The position numbers and the translations under genes were made by a program. The notes under the pieces are model-generated. The model searched no databases, was not told the origin of the DNA, and was given only the letters and a program-made list of their open reading frames with translations. Of a stretch of 64,000 nt of DNA, positions 1-11,337 are shown piece after piece; the stretch's first letter is position 1, and each line of letters starts with the position of its first letter. The DNA lies in contig WFMF01000575.1 of assembly GCA_011033025.1 (NCBI GenBank), forward strand, positions 1 through 64,000, in the 5' to 3' direction. The stretch comes from Beroe forskalii (Eukaryota > Ctenophora > Nuda > Beroida > Beroidae).

Positions 1-47
1 GGGCATGAGGAGTGTAAGTGGGGCAATTCGTTAATCTCCACGCTCAG

Positions 48-3000
48 GTGTTGGAGGTGACAGCTACTCAGCACGACACACACCAGATACCAAGCTCAGG
101 TAAACGAGATGAACATCACGCGTATATTGTGTGCATATCGCTTCAGCGATGGAGGGGCTCAATGCTCATAAAGACTTGTATTTTGCTGTACTTTTGGTAG
201 AATTGATATTAAAATTTGAAGCGCGAACAGTAAATTTGCGCGTCTTAATCAATTCCTCCATCATGATCAATCAAGCGATTTACACAAGTATGCGTTATGA
301 TTTGTGATATTATCTGATTAGGTATATTTTATCTCTTACCACTATTTCTTATCTTCTATCAGTTATTTTCATCGCTAATTTCTCATCAGCATGGAACTAG
401 AACTATAAGGCTGACCTAAATTTCAAATTCAAACCAAAACATCGATCGAAATATTAACTGAAAACCAAATTTATCATTTATTTTTATCAAACTCAATGCT
501 CATTGCTCAACTCTTTTAAAATTATGGTTTCACTATCTTTGGCTTTAAATTTTCAACTAGAATTATATTTATTATTTATGAGGCACCTGCATCGTTACGC
601 GTCGATCAAATGGATTGATCAAATGAAAAACGCACACAATACACTTTTATGAAGACATCCGCGCAAAAAAGCAAGCGCGCGCGATTGTGTGCGTTTTTCA
701 TTTGATCAATCCATTTGATCGACGCGGAACGATGAAACCACCTGAAGTCTGTTTTGACAAAAAAGTGATATCACTATTTCTTTCTCCAAGAATCCCGGCA
801 CCAGTACTGTTTGATGGCTGTCGGGGCACTTTCAGCTCACTGGGACAAGTTTAAAAACGGCGGTTTGCTATCCCTTCTCGGACAAAATAAGGGTAGGTCT
901 GATGATTAGACATTTGACTTTGTTGAATTTCTATACGCTGTGCATGTAAAGGTCAAGACACCGTTGTGAGTTAGTGAGTTACGGTGGCGTGACCAACTCC
1001 TTCGTTCGCGGCTTTTCCCTGCGCAGCGTAATCGTGCGCGGCTCACTGCCTGTCAATGTCATTAACTGGCGATGAGCCGCGCACGATGACGCTGCGCATG
1101 GAAAAGCCGCGCACATATGAGTTCAAGACACCGTGGTGAGTTAAACTAAATTGATCATTGATTTATCCAAATACTTCAGACGGTGAGAAGTTTACTAAAC
1201 GCAAGGATCTTTACAAAGCCTTGCAGAAAGTTGAAGCACTGCTTGGTAAAACTAGAGAGATAAACGATGAAAGCAAATTCGTGGAAATGGTTTGTGTACA
1301 ATTCCCAATATTTCATTATTCCCATTATCTTTAGCATTGATTTTGTCCAAAGTATGCCCCAACTTATCAAGCCCGCGCCCTTATGCTGACAGTTCGAATT
1401 TCAGTTTTGTGAGCGCGGCGTAAGACATCAAATGACCTTACCTTATTGAACCTTATTGATCTGTTTAGTAGGATCCTACAGGGTCGTCAACTTCTTCCGA
1501 AGGCCACCCGACTGGCTTGACCAATCCAATACAGAGTTGTTGTTAGTTGCAGTGTAGCTAGTTACAGGAGGATGGTCAGGGAAAGTCTTGAGGAAGTTAC
1601 CAAGGCGTACTTTGAATGCATCCAAGTCGTCAGATACTGTGTTTACATCCTTGGGCAGTAGATTCCATAACTTTTGCTCCCCGTCACAGCAAAAGATGCG
1701 TCATACAGCGTTTAGCAGATGATTTTGCTCTCCCATGTAGCTTAGGTAGTTTTGCTTTCCAGCCTAGTCTTTCGTTGTAGCTGAACTCCCATATTGATGT
1801 CATTGGGTACTTTGTTGTTAAGGAGTTTCCACGTGTATTGTGATGAATCTCTCACGTCTTCTTTGAAGTGATTGTAATCCAAGGACTTGTAACCGTGCCC
1901 AGTAACTCATGTCCTTTAGGCCACAGATGTGCCTTGTGAAGAAGCGTTGTACATCCTCTATAGCTTTGGGTGTCCCCAGCTTGTGGGGGTGCCACAAGGG
2001 CTTTGTATTCCAGCTTGCATCGAATGAGAGATTTCCACAGTGTTAGCATCACTGGGTGTGGTCTCTAAATACTCCAAGAGCCCATCCTGCCAGTTTTCAG
2101 CTCCAGCAACTATCGAGTTTATGTGGGTGGACCAATGATAGTTGGAAGACAGTAAACTCCCCAAGTCCTTCACAACATCCTTGAATCAAGGCTAAAACCC
2201 GCTGGAGTGTTGTAGGAACGTGCTAAATGGTAGTTCGTCCAGCCAATTGGGTCTCCCTGCTCTGTAACACAGGTACCAAACTTACCCTCGTGCAAGACCA
2301 TATTGTTTTGTATCGATTCAGTCCACAACCTTGTTGAGAATCGCTTTGTAGGAGGGTCATTTCAGTCTCCTGGGTGATCGGTGCTGTGAGTCGAGTATCG
2401 TCAGCAAAACTTGCAGAGGATGCAAAGTCCACGACTTCTTCAAGGTCATTCACGTCAAGGAGTGAAAAGCAAGGGGCCCAGAACAGTCCCCTGGTACTCC
2501 ACTGGTAACATCTTCAGCTACAGAGTGGACCATCAACTGCAACACAGTTACAATCTGTCTCCTGCCTGAAAGAAAGTCCTTCTTGATCCATTGGTAGAGG
2601 CAAGACCTCCTATGCCATAAAAAACCGGAGCTTCTTCAAGTAAACGGTGATCGACCTTGTCAAACGCTTTGGAGAAATCCAGGTAAATCACGTCTGTTTC
2701 TATACCCATGGTCATGTTCCGACTATGTTGTCGTAGTGAGCTAGAAGCTGGGTGAGGGTGCTGCGCCCTTTCGGAATCCATGTTGTTTCTTGATATCAGA
2801 GTGACCTTCTAGTAGTCAACCAGCCTGTTCCTTATAACCCGTTCAAACACCTTTTGGTGATGTGTGATGTAAGGGAAACTGCTGATAGTTTTGAGGGTCA
2901 GCTTTACTATCTTTTTGTGGATAGGTTATAAATTGCTCTTTTGAGCATGCTGGGTATTTTCCCTGTTATAAAAAGAATGATCCCAAAGCATGTGAATGGG

Positions 3001-6000
3001 GATGCAGAGATATTGCTTACACGTGCCTGAGTATACATGTAGGGGATACATTCGTGGGATGTGGAGGAGTAGGCATCGGTCCGTCAATGGCTTCTACTAT
3101 GTCGTCCAGTGTAAAATCCATGTCGGTGATACTACACGTTGGGGATGAGGTTCTCTTGTGTCGCGTATGTCGGGATTTGATGGGTCACTAAACACCGAAA
3201 CATATTGCTTCTGAAGGATGTCCGCCATTGTCTTTGGGTCTGTCTGGAGTTCGTTGTTATCATCCCTCAGCGGCCCAATATTGCTCTTCAGCTTCGAGAA
3301 CTTTTTAGCATAACTGAAGAAAAACTTGATTTTTTCACTGCAGTTACAGCCTTACTTCCTTCCTAGTGAACTCAGTGCCGATTGCATCTCTGATATCGAT
3401 GCAAAGAAGGCTGATACTGTCCCTGGTTTGCTGTATTAGAGGAGAGTTGGGGTCACTGGCTTCAATGGCCCTGAGTCTGCATTTCTGTTTTCTCATCCTC
3501 CGTTTGAGGACCTGCTTCTTCCTGTTCCTAGGCTTGGGTTTAGCAGTATTGAGGTGCTAGTTTGCGACTTTTTAGGGCAGTGTTGTAAGGCAATTTGGAG
3601 GATGGCGGCCTTATGAGTTCCATGAACATTGCACCATCGTCATCACCCTCTAGTAAACATGACTTGTAGTCCGTTCCAGTCGATGCCCTGCAAGTCCTCA
3701 TTCATCTTGTCGAAGTCGCCTCAAAGCAGTTGAGATTTGAATGAGTAGGGGTCGATATGTAGAAGCCCCTGTGGTGAGTTGGTAGGTGCCCAGTCGATTG
3801 CAGATGTCACAGTCACTATGTCATGGTCAGAGATGGGGTGTTTTTCACAGTCGACGTCACAAATGTAGTTAGGGGCAATTAGTCAGTAATGAGATCAAGA
3901 GTATTGTTACCTCTAGTAGGCCTAGTTACAACCTGACTCAAGAAGTTCCTACCCATGAAGTCAAAAAGCCGCTGTGCAGGCGTGACTCCTCTCGCTAGCC
4001 CTTGTGAGTGGTCGATACTGTGTGTTGTCCAGTCTACAACTGGCAAGTTAAAGTCACCAGTTATGTACAAGTCATGGTGCTTCAGTTTCTGAGCTCCGTC
4101 GAGGTATTGCTGGACCTCGCTAAGTAAACTGGTAAACTTAGCGTCGTTAGCAGTGGGTGGTCTGTAAATTGTTACAAGTATCGTGTCAATACTCTCTAGC
4201 GTGCACATTACAGCCTCACAGACGCCGTTATCAAAGACTTCAGTCCTCGATATTGGTAACTGTCATGTACGTAAAGCATGACACCCCACACTTGATTTTC
4301 TCGGTCAGCCTGAATGGAAGTTATCCTCAAAGTACCGACTGTCTGAGTGTAAAATTTAAGCCAATTCAGTTTTACTGTAAAGGGGGATAAACTTTTTAAG
4401 CTAAGGATTTACCAATGGAAAAGGGGAAGGGCCCGGGTTTCCCCGGGGAATAAAAAAGAGAGGGAAAGGGCGTTCGCCCCCTTTCCCTTGGGGTTTTTGT
4501 GTTAATGGGTTGGGTAAGGGGAACCCTGGGGGTGGGGGGGTTTCTGTTTTGATGCTGGGATCAAAACTGTTGGGGGGCAGTTCTGTTAAATTTTGAGTGC
4601 CTTTTAGATCCTGTTTTTGGGAAAAAAAATGTCTCCTGATTGATTCTTTTCTATTCCCCGAAAATGTCCATTTTGTTACGTTCCTTCCAAAACGTTGGGA
4701 ATGCTGCCTGCTGTGGGGCCGGAACACTTTTAGATACCTGAGGATGAATCCTCTTGGGGCCTTCCATTTCCCCGGTGGGTAATAAAACCCGGTTTGACAA
4801 ACCGGCCAACGCTGGGTCTAAACTTGGGGTGGAGAATCAGTCTTTCCCTTTTTAACCTCCTTTGTTATGAAGGCTCTAAAAGGCGGGGGGTTTAGAAGGG
4901 ACAATTCTGCCGTCCCCCCTTTTTTTCCTGAAACACCTGGGCATTTGCCCTGATTTGTCACAGATGGCACTGGTGTTGTTTTCCATTTGGGGCTGGGAAC
5001 ATACCCCATCTCCCAAAGGCTCTCTCGGGGGGCATGTTGGTCGAGGGGAGGGGTTTTTTTGGGTTGTTTCCTTCTTCTGTCTCATCTCCAGCAGCATTTT
5101 CTGCCCTTTTTTTGTTCCTCAAGGGCCAAACTCCCCTTCAGTATAATGGTTTAACCTGGGAATCAGGGTTTTTTTCAGTTTGACAAAGCCCTACATATCC
5201 AAAAGGGAGGTACAAACCTAAGACTTGTTTTGGCCACAAAAGGGGAAAAAAAGGAGGACCCCAGCAATGAAACAATGAAAACCCTGTCTAAATCTTTTGT
5301 TTTTTCAATGCTGTCAGTCACATTGTTGGAAACACTTTTAAACCCGAAGATCCTTCACACAGTTCTTTTTTGAAACCCCCCCCTTTGTTCCTGTTTGTTT
5401 TCCCCTTACAAGGTCTTTTCCAAAATGAAATTTTGAAAATGGTTGGGGCAAACAGTTTTCGAACTTTTACCGGGGTTTTAAACCCGTGAGTTTTTTGACA
5501 CTCCAGCGTTCAAGTTTTGAGACGATGTTTGTCGATTAAAGGTCTCACGTTGTCCAGATTTTTTGTATTGAAACAGGCAAAAACAGTCTGGCCAGGCCGT
5601 CTACCCCAAAAATTTAAAGGCAGCAAAAAAGAATTGGCGTGACGTCCCAGGGGCGGGGGGCCTCAACAAGGAACCCCGGTTTGCACAAAATTCCCAAAAA
5701 AGATAAAATACCCAAGTTTGGAATTTTTGCCGAAAGCACAATTTTTTTAGGTTTTTGCCTGTTTTTTCCCCCCAAAAAAAAAAAAAAAAAAAATTTTTTT
5801 TTTTTTTTTCCGTTATAACCCATAAAAAAACCAAAGGTTTCCCCCGTTTTTTTTTTTAAAAAAGGGGAAAAATTTGGGGCAAACCCGGAGTTTTGATTTA
5901 TTTGGTTTGGTTTTTTTTTGGGGTCCTGGGGTTCCCCCTTTTTTTAAAAGGGAAGGGCCAGCCCCCAAAAACCCCCCGGGAAAAACCTTTTTTCCCCCCG

Positions 6001-9000
6001 GGGGGATTTGTATTAAAGGCCAAAGGCCTTTTTTTCCCTTTTTGGCCCCCAAAAGATGAAGATGCGGGGGCATTATGACAGATTCTTCTGATACCCACCC
6101 CGGCCCAAAAGGCCCCTTTGTTGATTTTTTCAAAGGGGAAAAAAAAAAAAGGGGGGGGGGGTTCCAATTAAAAGGGAAAAGAATTTAGGCCCAGGGGGGG
6201 ACAGCACTAAACAAAAAGTGCCAATATAAGCAAAAAAAATTTAAAATCCCAAGTTCCTAAGTTTTTTAACAAAGAAAACGAAATTTTGTCTTCCTTTTTT
6301 CAAAACCGTTAGGTTGTAAGATCCCCAGCATAACACACATCTCAAATTTGATTGTAATTAGTAGTGTTGTTAAGTTTATAACATGTCCATTCGCCGCGCG
6401 AACTCACGCCGCGCAGTTCGAACTGTCTCCAGCCTGAGTATGTCCTAACTCCTAGGCATTGACTTTGAACCGATTTGACGAATATCCTTTCCTCTGAGCT
6501 TTCGACTTCGTAAACCATACGACGTTATATAATTCCACGTTGTGCATGTCATCCATTTTTTCCTATATTCTGGTCGATTGTTTCCCATTTCGTTGCTACA
6601 ATTACATACCCCAAAGGTCTGCAGTTTGAAAGGTCTGTCTAACGAGGATATGGTGAGTTCGTCACTTGAGGAGCTACAACGGACTCTCGACTCAGAAAAA
6701 CAGCTCGAAATTGTGAGTAAACGAACGTAGTGATCACAATCTAATTGGCTGCTATTCTGAAGAAATTGACCATTATTTAATAATGGCCAATTTCTTCTGA
6801 ATTGCAGCCAGTTTATTAATTCATCAGGTGTGTCATCGTAATATCTTAATTTATTCTTATATTTTAACTTTTAAAACAATATAAATTTCAAACTGAATTA
6901 TCCCTGAGAAATGAATTGCTGACGACGATTATCACATGATTTTCGAAAGATTCTGATTACAATTCTCTCTTATCAGTTATCTCGTTTAAACTTCAATCCC
7001 TTGAATTGCAAAACTCTTTTTCAGAAATGAATTGCAATACTCGTCAGATTATTTATTATTTATTTATCAGATGACGCTGTCTGCAAGTATAGAGAAGCTC
7101 CCGTCAAACGGAGAGCTCTGTTCCCTTTCCTCCCCTCGCATCGCTACCCTGTGTGAGGAGTACTGTTTACACGTCCAGAGGGCCATTATCTGGTCCATTG
7201 CCCAGGTACACTTAGTGATGGAATGAAATGATCGATATATTATAAGAATGGTCCATTGCTCAGGTACTTAAGTAATACTGCAACTGCTATATATTTGGAT
7301 ATATTTTGTTGCGAAACTGCTGAAAACAAGTGGTTTTCGAAGCAAATCTTATCAAAATATGTTTGTCCCTTGTAGTGGTGCAGTATTAGTACGTAATACG
7401 GTTCGTAATAATGGCTCGCCCCTTCGGGGCTCGACATTATTACTCACCGTATTACTACACTAATTAGTGTTTGCGTAACTTCGGGGTTTTTCAACCAATC
7501 TAATGTGACTAATTTTAAATTAATTGCGTTATTAGTTATTAAGCAATTAATAAAATGTCCTCAATTCATAATTTACAAAATCATTGCAATTCGTTGGATA
7601 ATATATTTTTGACACAAAGCAGATATTAGACTGGCCTTGATATTAGACTGATTCTAATTTCCCTTAATTATCACATGTTTTTTGATATAGGTTTTTCTTT
7701 GCTCCAATACATCACTTCGACAACAATTCCCAAGGTTTCACAACATTATGCGAACGTCACGGCGTGTCAAAAGCGGAGAATTCAATTTCACTAATATAAT
7801 TTATCTGAATAATGTAATGGGCAGTGTGTTATTTTTGACAGATTTCATCTCGACTTTGTGTCAATCAATTCCAAACATGACACGATAATTTAGGCGGTCT
7901 CCGCTGTCCGTCACAAGAAGCACGCTTCTCGTTCGAGACCAGAAGCTCGCTTCTAGTTCGAGACAAGAAGGCAAGAAGCACGCAAAGCTTCACAAAATTA
8001 TGCGAACGTCACGGCGTGTCAAAAGCGGAGAATTCAATTTCACTAATATAATTTATCTGAATAATGTAATGGGCAGTGTGTTATTTTTGACAGATTTCAT
8101 CTCGACTTTGTGTCAATCAATTCCAAACATGACACGATAATTTAGGCGGTCTCCGCTGTCCGTCACAAGAAGCACGCTTCTCGTTCGAGACCAGAAGCTC
8201 GCTTCTAGTTCGAGACAAGAAGGCAAGAAGCACGCAAAGCCGCAGCGGCCTTCTTAAGTTACTATACCAACTCAGTAATTGTTTTTAGAATTTGTGACTT
8301 CTAATACTATTAGGGCATAGAAAACTTAGAAAGGTTTGAAATCTAGAATACTTAAAAAAAAGAACCGCCTCACGAACCAATAAAATTTCTAATATAATCT
8401 CGTGGAGAACCATGGAGCTATGGAATATAATCTAAAGCCATGTCTTTCGTAGCTTCTGTTGGGAACTGGGAGTCGTTCACCTTACAATTGTCAAATTTGA
8501 TGCGGTAATTGCAATTGTTTTGAAACAAGAACCAAAGAGTGATGGAATGAAATGATAGAGAAATTACAAGAAGAAAATGGGTTACTATACACCGCACACG
8601 AGAAATAGGCGGGTAGGCGTCATTATCATATCTCAATGTAGTGAGTTGATGACGTTGAACCGCCTATACTCGTGCGCGCGTTTTAGGTGGTGTATTGTGG
8701 AAAATATTGATTCGATCTTCTCTTCAGCTAGAGCTGGACAACAGGGAACACTTCTTGTCACTGCTCAGCCGGTACGAAGCGTGCTTCAGTCAACTTCTCT
8801 CAGCCGTCATTTCCAGCTTCATCGTACACCTCTGTTTCAGGTTAAACATTATATTAAACAAGAAGTGTTTCATATTAGATTTGAACAACGATGTTATTGC
8901 TCATAGCTTTTGACTGTTTGAGATGGAGAGAGATGATCTTGGTCGTGATTTTTGTCCCACAGATCATTTGAAATTGACGTGGACATCCACAGATCACATA

Positions 9001-11337
9001 ACGTTGTCCCCCCTCAGATCACATGACTTTGTCCTTCACAGATCACATGATTTTGTCTCCTACAGATCACATGACTTAACCTCCCCACAGATCACATGAA
9101 TTCACCTCCCCACAGATCACGTGACATTACCTCCCACAGATCACGTGACCCAGTGTTTGAGCAGCAGCTGAGTGACCTCCTGGTTCCCATTATGTGGGAG
9201 AGTCTGCTCAGCACTCACGGGGATGAGACTGGAATGCTGGAGGACATGGTGTTTGTGATGCAGCACATCTCTGATATCACTGCACAGGTCAATTGAGCAA
9301 TTGGAATCTAAAATGAGAAGTACGTACGGTACGTACTTTTGGAATTTGGATGAACCGTACCAGTTCGTACTTGTGGCAGGATATCTTACGTACTTCTCAT
9401 ATTAGGGTTGGATTGGTTCTGACCTTGGGAATTATAATTGTTGATGCACGAAAAAACGCTTGCTCTCTTCGACTTATCTTAGACTAAAATCTATCAATAC
9501 ACTCGTACAATAATTTCCAATGCATGGCATTTTCACCCCTATTGTCGTGTTACCAATTCCATGTATTTTGACACCTATTGTTACCAATGCCTGGTATTTT
9601 GACACCTATTGTTACCAATGCCTGGTGTTTTGACACCTATTGTTGCCAGGTAGAAGGGTCAGATGAGAGCACGCAAGTCCATGTGTCTCGTGTCACGGGC
9701 AGCCCGTTCAATGTCACGGTGGTGGTCTCAGTCCCCATGGAGCTCCTTGGCACACTGCCAGAACCTGTGAGGGCAGGGGGCCTAATTAGCTTTACTTCCC
9801 TCTTCTTTACTCACGGCATCAACGAGCAGCAGACCATCGCATACAAGTACGAGGGTGTATTGGCACCTTTATTGTTATCGATCACTCAATTAATTACTCA
9901 GTTGATTACCCAATTAGTTGCCTAATTAATTGCCCATTTTTCGGAGAAAAGCGCACACCCGAGTAAACAGCTTGACGCATAGCATGCGGTAATTGCACCT
10001 TATCATATTATTCTCAGGATCAGCGAGACAGGTCTGCAGGACAAGGTGTGTGAGCAGTTCCTCTCCGATCTGCAGCGTTACATTGAGGAACACGTGGCAA
10101 CCAACCCAGACGCCTACACAAACCAGGTAAGTAGCTGGTTTATTAAAATTTCTTAAAATAATGGAAAACGAGGTCATCCATCCACTCTCCCAGTCCCATA
10201 CATGACTCACCTGCCGTGGTGCTTGAACACGTAACTTTTTACCAAGTTTTACATATAGAATTAACCTGATTTATCTCATCTTCTATATCTACTTCAGGGT
10301 GATAGTGATTTGGAATCCTCACTGGAGAAGCTCCACTCGCTTTATAAACTTACGAAGAAAGCAAAGTGCTCAGACTTCATCGTTCTTGCTGAGCAGGTAC
10401 TTTGGCCCCGCTGCATGTGCTACAATTCTTCTTCTGAGGGTGGAACGGTTTGATTCGGCAGAAGCCCTACTATTACTAACCGTGCCGTCCGGACCAACCT
10501 CTGGTAGCTGATCCCAAGGCTCCCTGCTACTATTGCTTTACCTTGTTTAATTTTCTCATGATACAGCGCGTTTGAGAGATATTTCCATTTATTTTCCTCC
10601 TATCCTTTCCTTGCCCTTTTTTAATCAAAATGTCATCAGATAGCTGGAATTTGGAAATAGGTCCCTAAGATGCCTCTCCTCTCTATTTCTCTCTTGCTTA
10701 GATAGGGCGTGATATCGGGTGCATGCGCTTCACATCGTGTAAAAGTGCGAAGGATCGGACGAGCATGAGTCTAACGTACGAGTACTGTGCTATTCTGTGT
10801 CAGGACCATGGCTTCCTGAACGAGGATGTACCTCCTGTGTTGGAACAGTTCAGAAGGGATGGGACGGGGACGGGGAATGAGGGGTAGGGGACGGGAAGGA
10901 CGGGGAATGAGTGGTAGGGGTCAGTAAGGGATAGGGAATGAGGGGTAGGAGCTGGAAGGGACGGGAGCTGGAAGGGACGGGACAGGAAGGACAGAAGGAA
11001 ATGAATTTTGATGTTCATGACTCTGTGTCACTCCCATGGAAACTACATTAAATGAAAAGGTGGAGGCGCCTTTAGATATTCTGCTCGGTTTTATTCGTTT
11101 AACTTTAGTCTATCACCAATTTTTTTGATAAATCGGTGAAGTCCTAATAAGACGTTTTCACTTTTTTTTCTTAAATTTCTAATTCCTCTTCTCTTCAGGG
11201 ATGGAACCCGGTACCACAACACCTTCAAGAACATCGGCTCGTACAAGTACTGTTTCAACAAGCTGCAGTGTAAGATGTTACCCACGATCTACAAGCCTCC
11301 GCCTGGCACCTTCGGGGACGGGGCTTTGCAAACATGA
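48..11337 (+). CDS. INPP4: Inositol polyphosphate 4-phosphatase (INPP4A/B-like), multi-exon, 5' end outside window
   Basis: This enzyme removes the 4-phosphate of PI(3,4)P2, acting at endosomal and plasma membranes. Proposed exons are 48-99, 791-892, 1180-1289, 6617-6712, 7071-7205, 8728-8840, 9140-9287, 9650-9846, 10018-10126, 10298-10396, 10702-10883 and 11199-11337. Reading phase agrees at every junction. The diagnostic catalytic CX5R loop CKSAKDRTS lies in exon 10702-10883. The segment [10 protein letters not shown] (exon 9650) and the C-terminal YKPPPGTFG also resemble the family; the stop is TGA at 11335. The first three exons are linked only by phase and are less certain than those from 6617 on. 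The N-terminal C2 domain is not in the window. A dead LINE and a homopolymer-rich stretch occupy the intron 1290-6616. Exon 10702 ends inside a purine minisatellite, which adds about eight Gly/Thr/Asn-rich residues relative to the family if the donor at 10884 is used. Exon ends are duplicated into the introns at 7249 and 8960-9139. Confidence 0.8.
597..727. repeat. Perfect 42-bp hairpin (MITE-like foldback)
   Basis: Arms 599-640 and 684-725 are perfect reverse complements around a 43-bp GC-rich loop (GCAAGCGCGCGCG). The outer bases are also roughly complementary (catcgtt / aacgatg). It lies in an INPP4 intron just before exon 791. No target duplication could be fixed. Confidence 0.75.
953..1143. 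repeat. Foldback element, family C copy 1
   Basis: Inverted arms 1008-1043 and 1073-1109 share GCGGCTTTTCC and the reverse complement of GAGCCGCGCACGAT. A 19-bp near-direct repeat (aagacaccgttgtgagtta, 953-971, and 1125-1143 with one mismatch) flanks it. A second copy with the same arms lies at 63006-63123, so this is a dispersed family and not a local hairpin. Confidence 0.7.
1460..4260 (-). mobile_element. Decayed CR1/jockey-type LINE (endonuclease plus reverse transcriptase remnants)
   Basis: Read on the minus strand, the pieces appear in LINE order. An APE endonuclease stretch at 4208-3879 has the catalytic-type motif TGDFNLP and a YRPP block. Reverse-transcriptase fragments at about 2780-2230 include [13 protein letters not shown] and a later FADDTRL motif. 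The C-terminal [10 protein letters not shown]...DAFK block at about 1645-1480 ends in a TAG stop. Frameshifts and stops separate the pieces, so it is dead. It sits in an INPP4 intron in the opposite orientation to the gene. Confidence 0.85.
4390..6330. other. Homopolymer-inflated, probably low-quality sequence
   Basis: For almost 2 kb the text is dominated by runs of 4-20 identical bases (an A18-T15 block near 5780, C/G runs at 5930-6010). No exon, repeat family or motif from elsewhere in the window is readable inside it. Composition changes abruptly at both ends. The open frames here are Pro/Gly/Phe/Lys-rich artefacts of the runs. I read it as a poorly resolved assembly segment, not as biology. 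Confidence 0.6.
7372..7468. repeat. MITE-like hairpin in INPP4 intron
   Basis: Imperfect inverted arms (tagtacgtaatacggt... / ...caccgtattactacacta) close on a GCCCCTTCGGGGC hairpin at about 7420-7432. No coding content. Confidence 0.6.
7738..8239. repeat. 252-bp tandem duplication
   Basis: Two almost identical copies (about 7738-7989 and 7990-8239) follow each other with a period of 252 bp. Each ends in a short internal repeat of AGAAGCACGC / AGAAGCTCGC. The near identity suggests a recent duplication inside an INPP4 intron. Confidence 0.85.
8588..8686. repeat. Foldback element, family D copy 1
   Basis: The ends are complementary (cgagaaataggcggg near 8600; ttgaaccgcctatactcg near 8657). 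The interior holds cattatcat and gttgatgacgttgaac. Related copies lie at 23869, 41147 and 59785, with half-copies near 45000 and 60500. Confidence 0.65.
8960..9150 (+). repeat. About 24-bp minisatellite carrying a repeated 3' splice site
   Basis: Eight degenerate units each contain cacagatcacatgac or a close variant. The last unit provides the acceptor CTCCCACAG and the first bases (ATCACGTGAC) of the INPP4 exon at 9140. The preceding units therefore present several alternative acceptors. Confidence 0.75.
9540..9649 (+). repeat. 31-bp minisatellite in front of an INPP4 exon
   Basis: Three to four units of TGTTACCAATGCCTGG followed by TGTTTTGACACCTAT. The final truncated unit, TGTTGCCAG, is the acceptor of exon 9650. 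Confidence 0.8.
10853..10995 (+). repeat. Purine minisatellite overlapping an INPP4 exon end
   Basis: Roughly 30-bp units of GGGGAATGAGGGGTAGGG and GGAAGGGACGGGA begin inside the coding exon and run into the intron. The first unit supplies the proposed donor GAGGG|GTAGGG at 10884. G-rich on + and C-rich on -. Confidence 0.75.

Noticed and set aside
5601..6167. Pro/Lys/Phe-rich frames on both strands
   Set aside because: Products of homopolymer runs in a probably low-quality segment.
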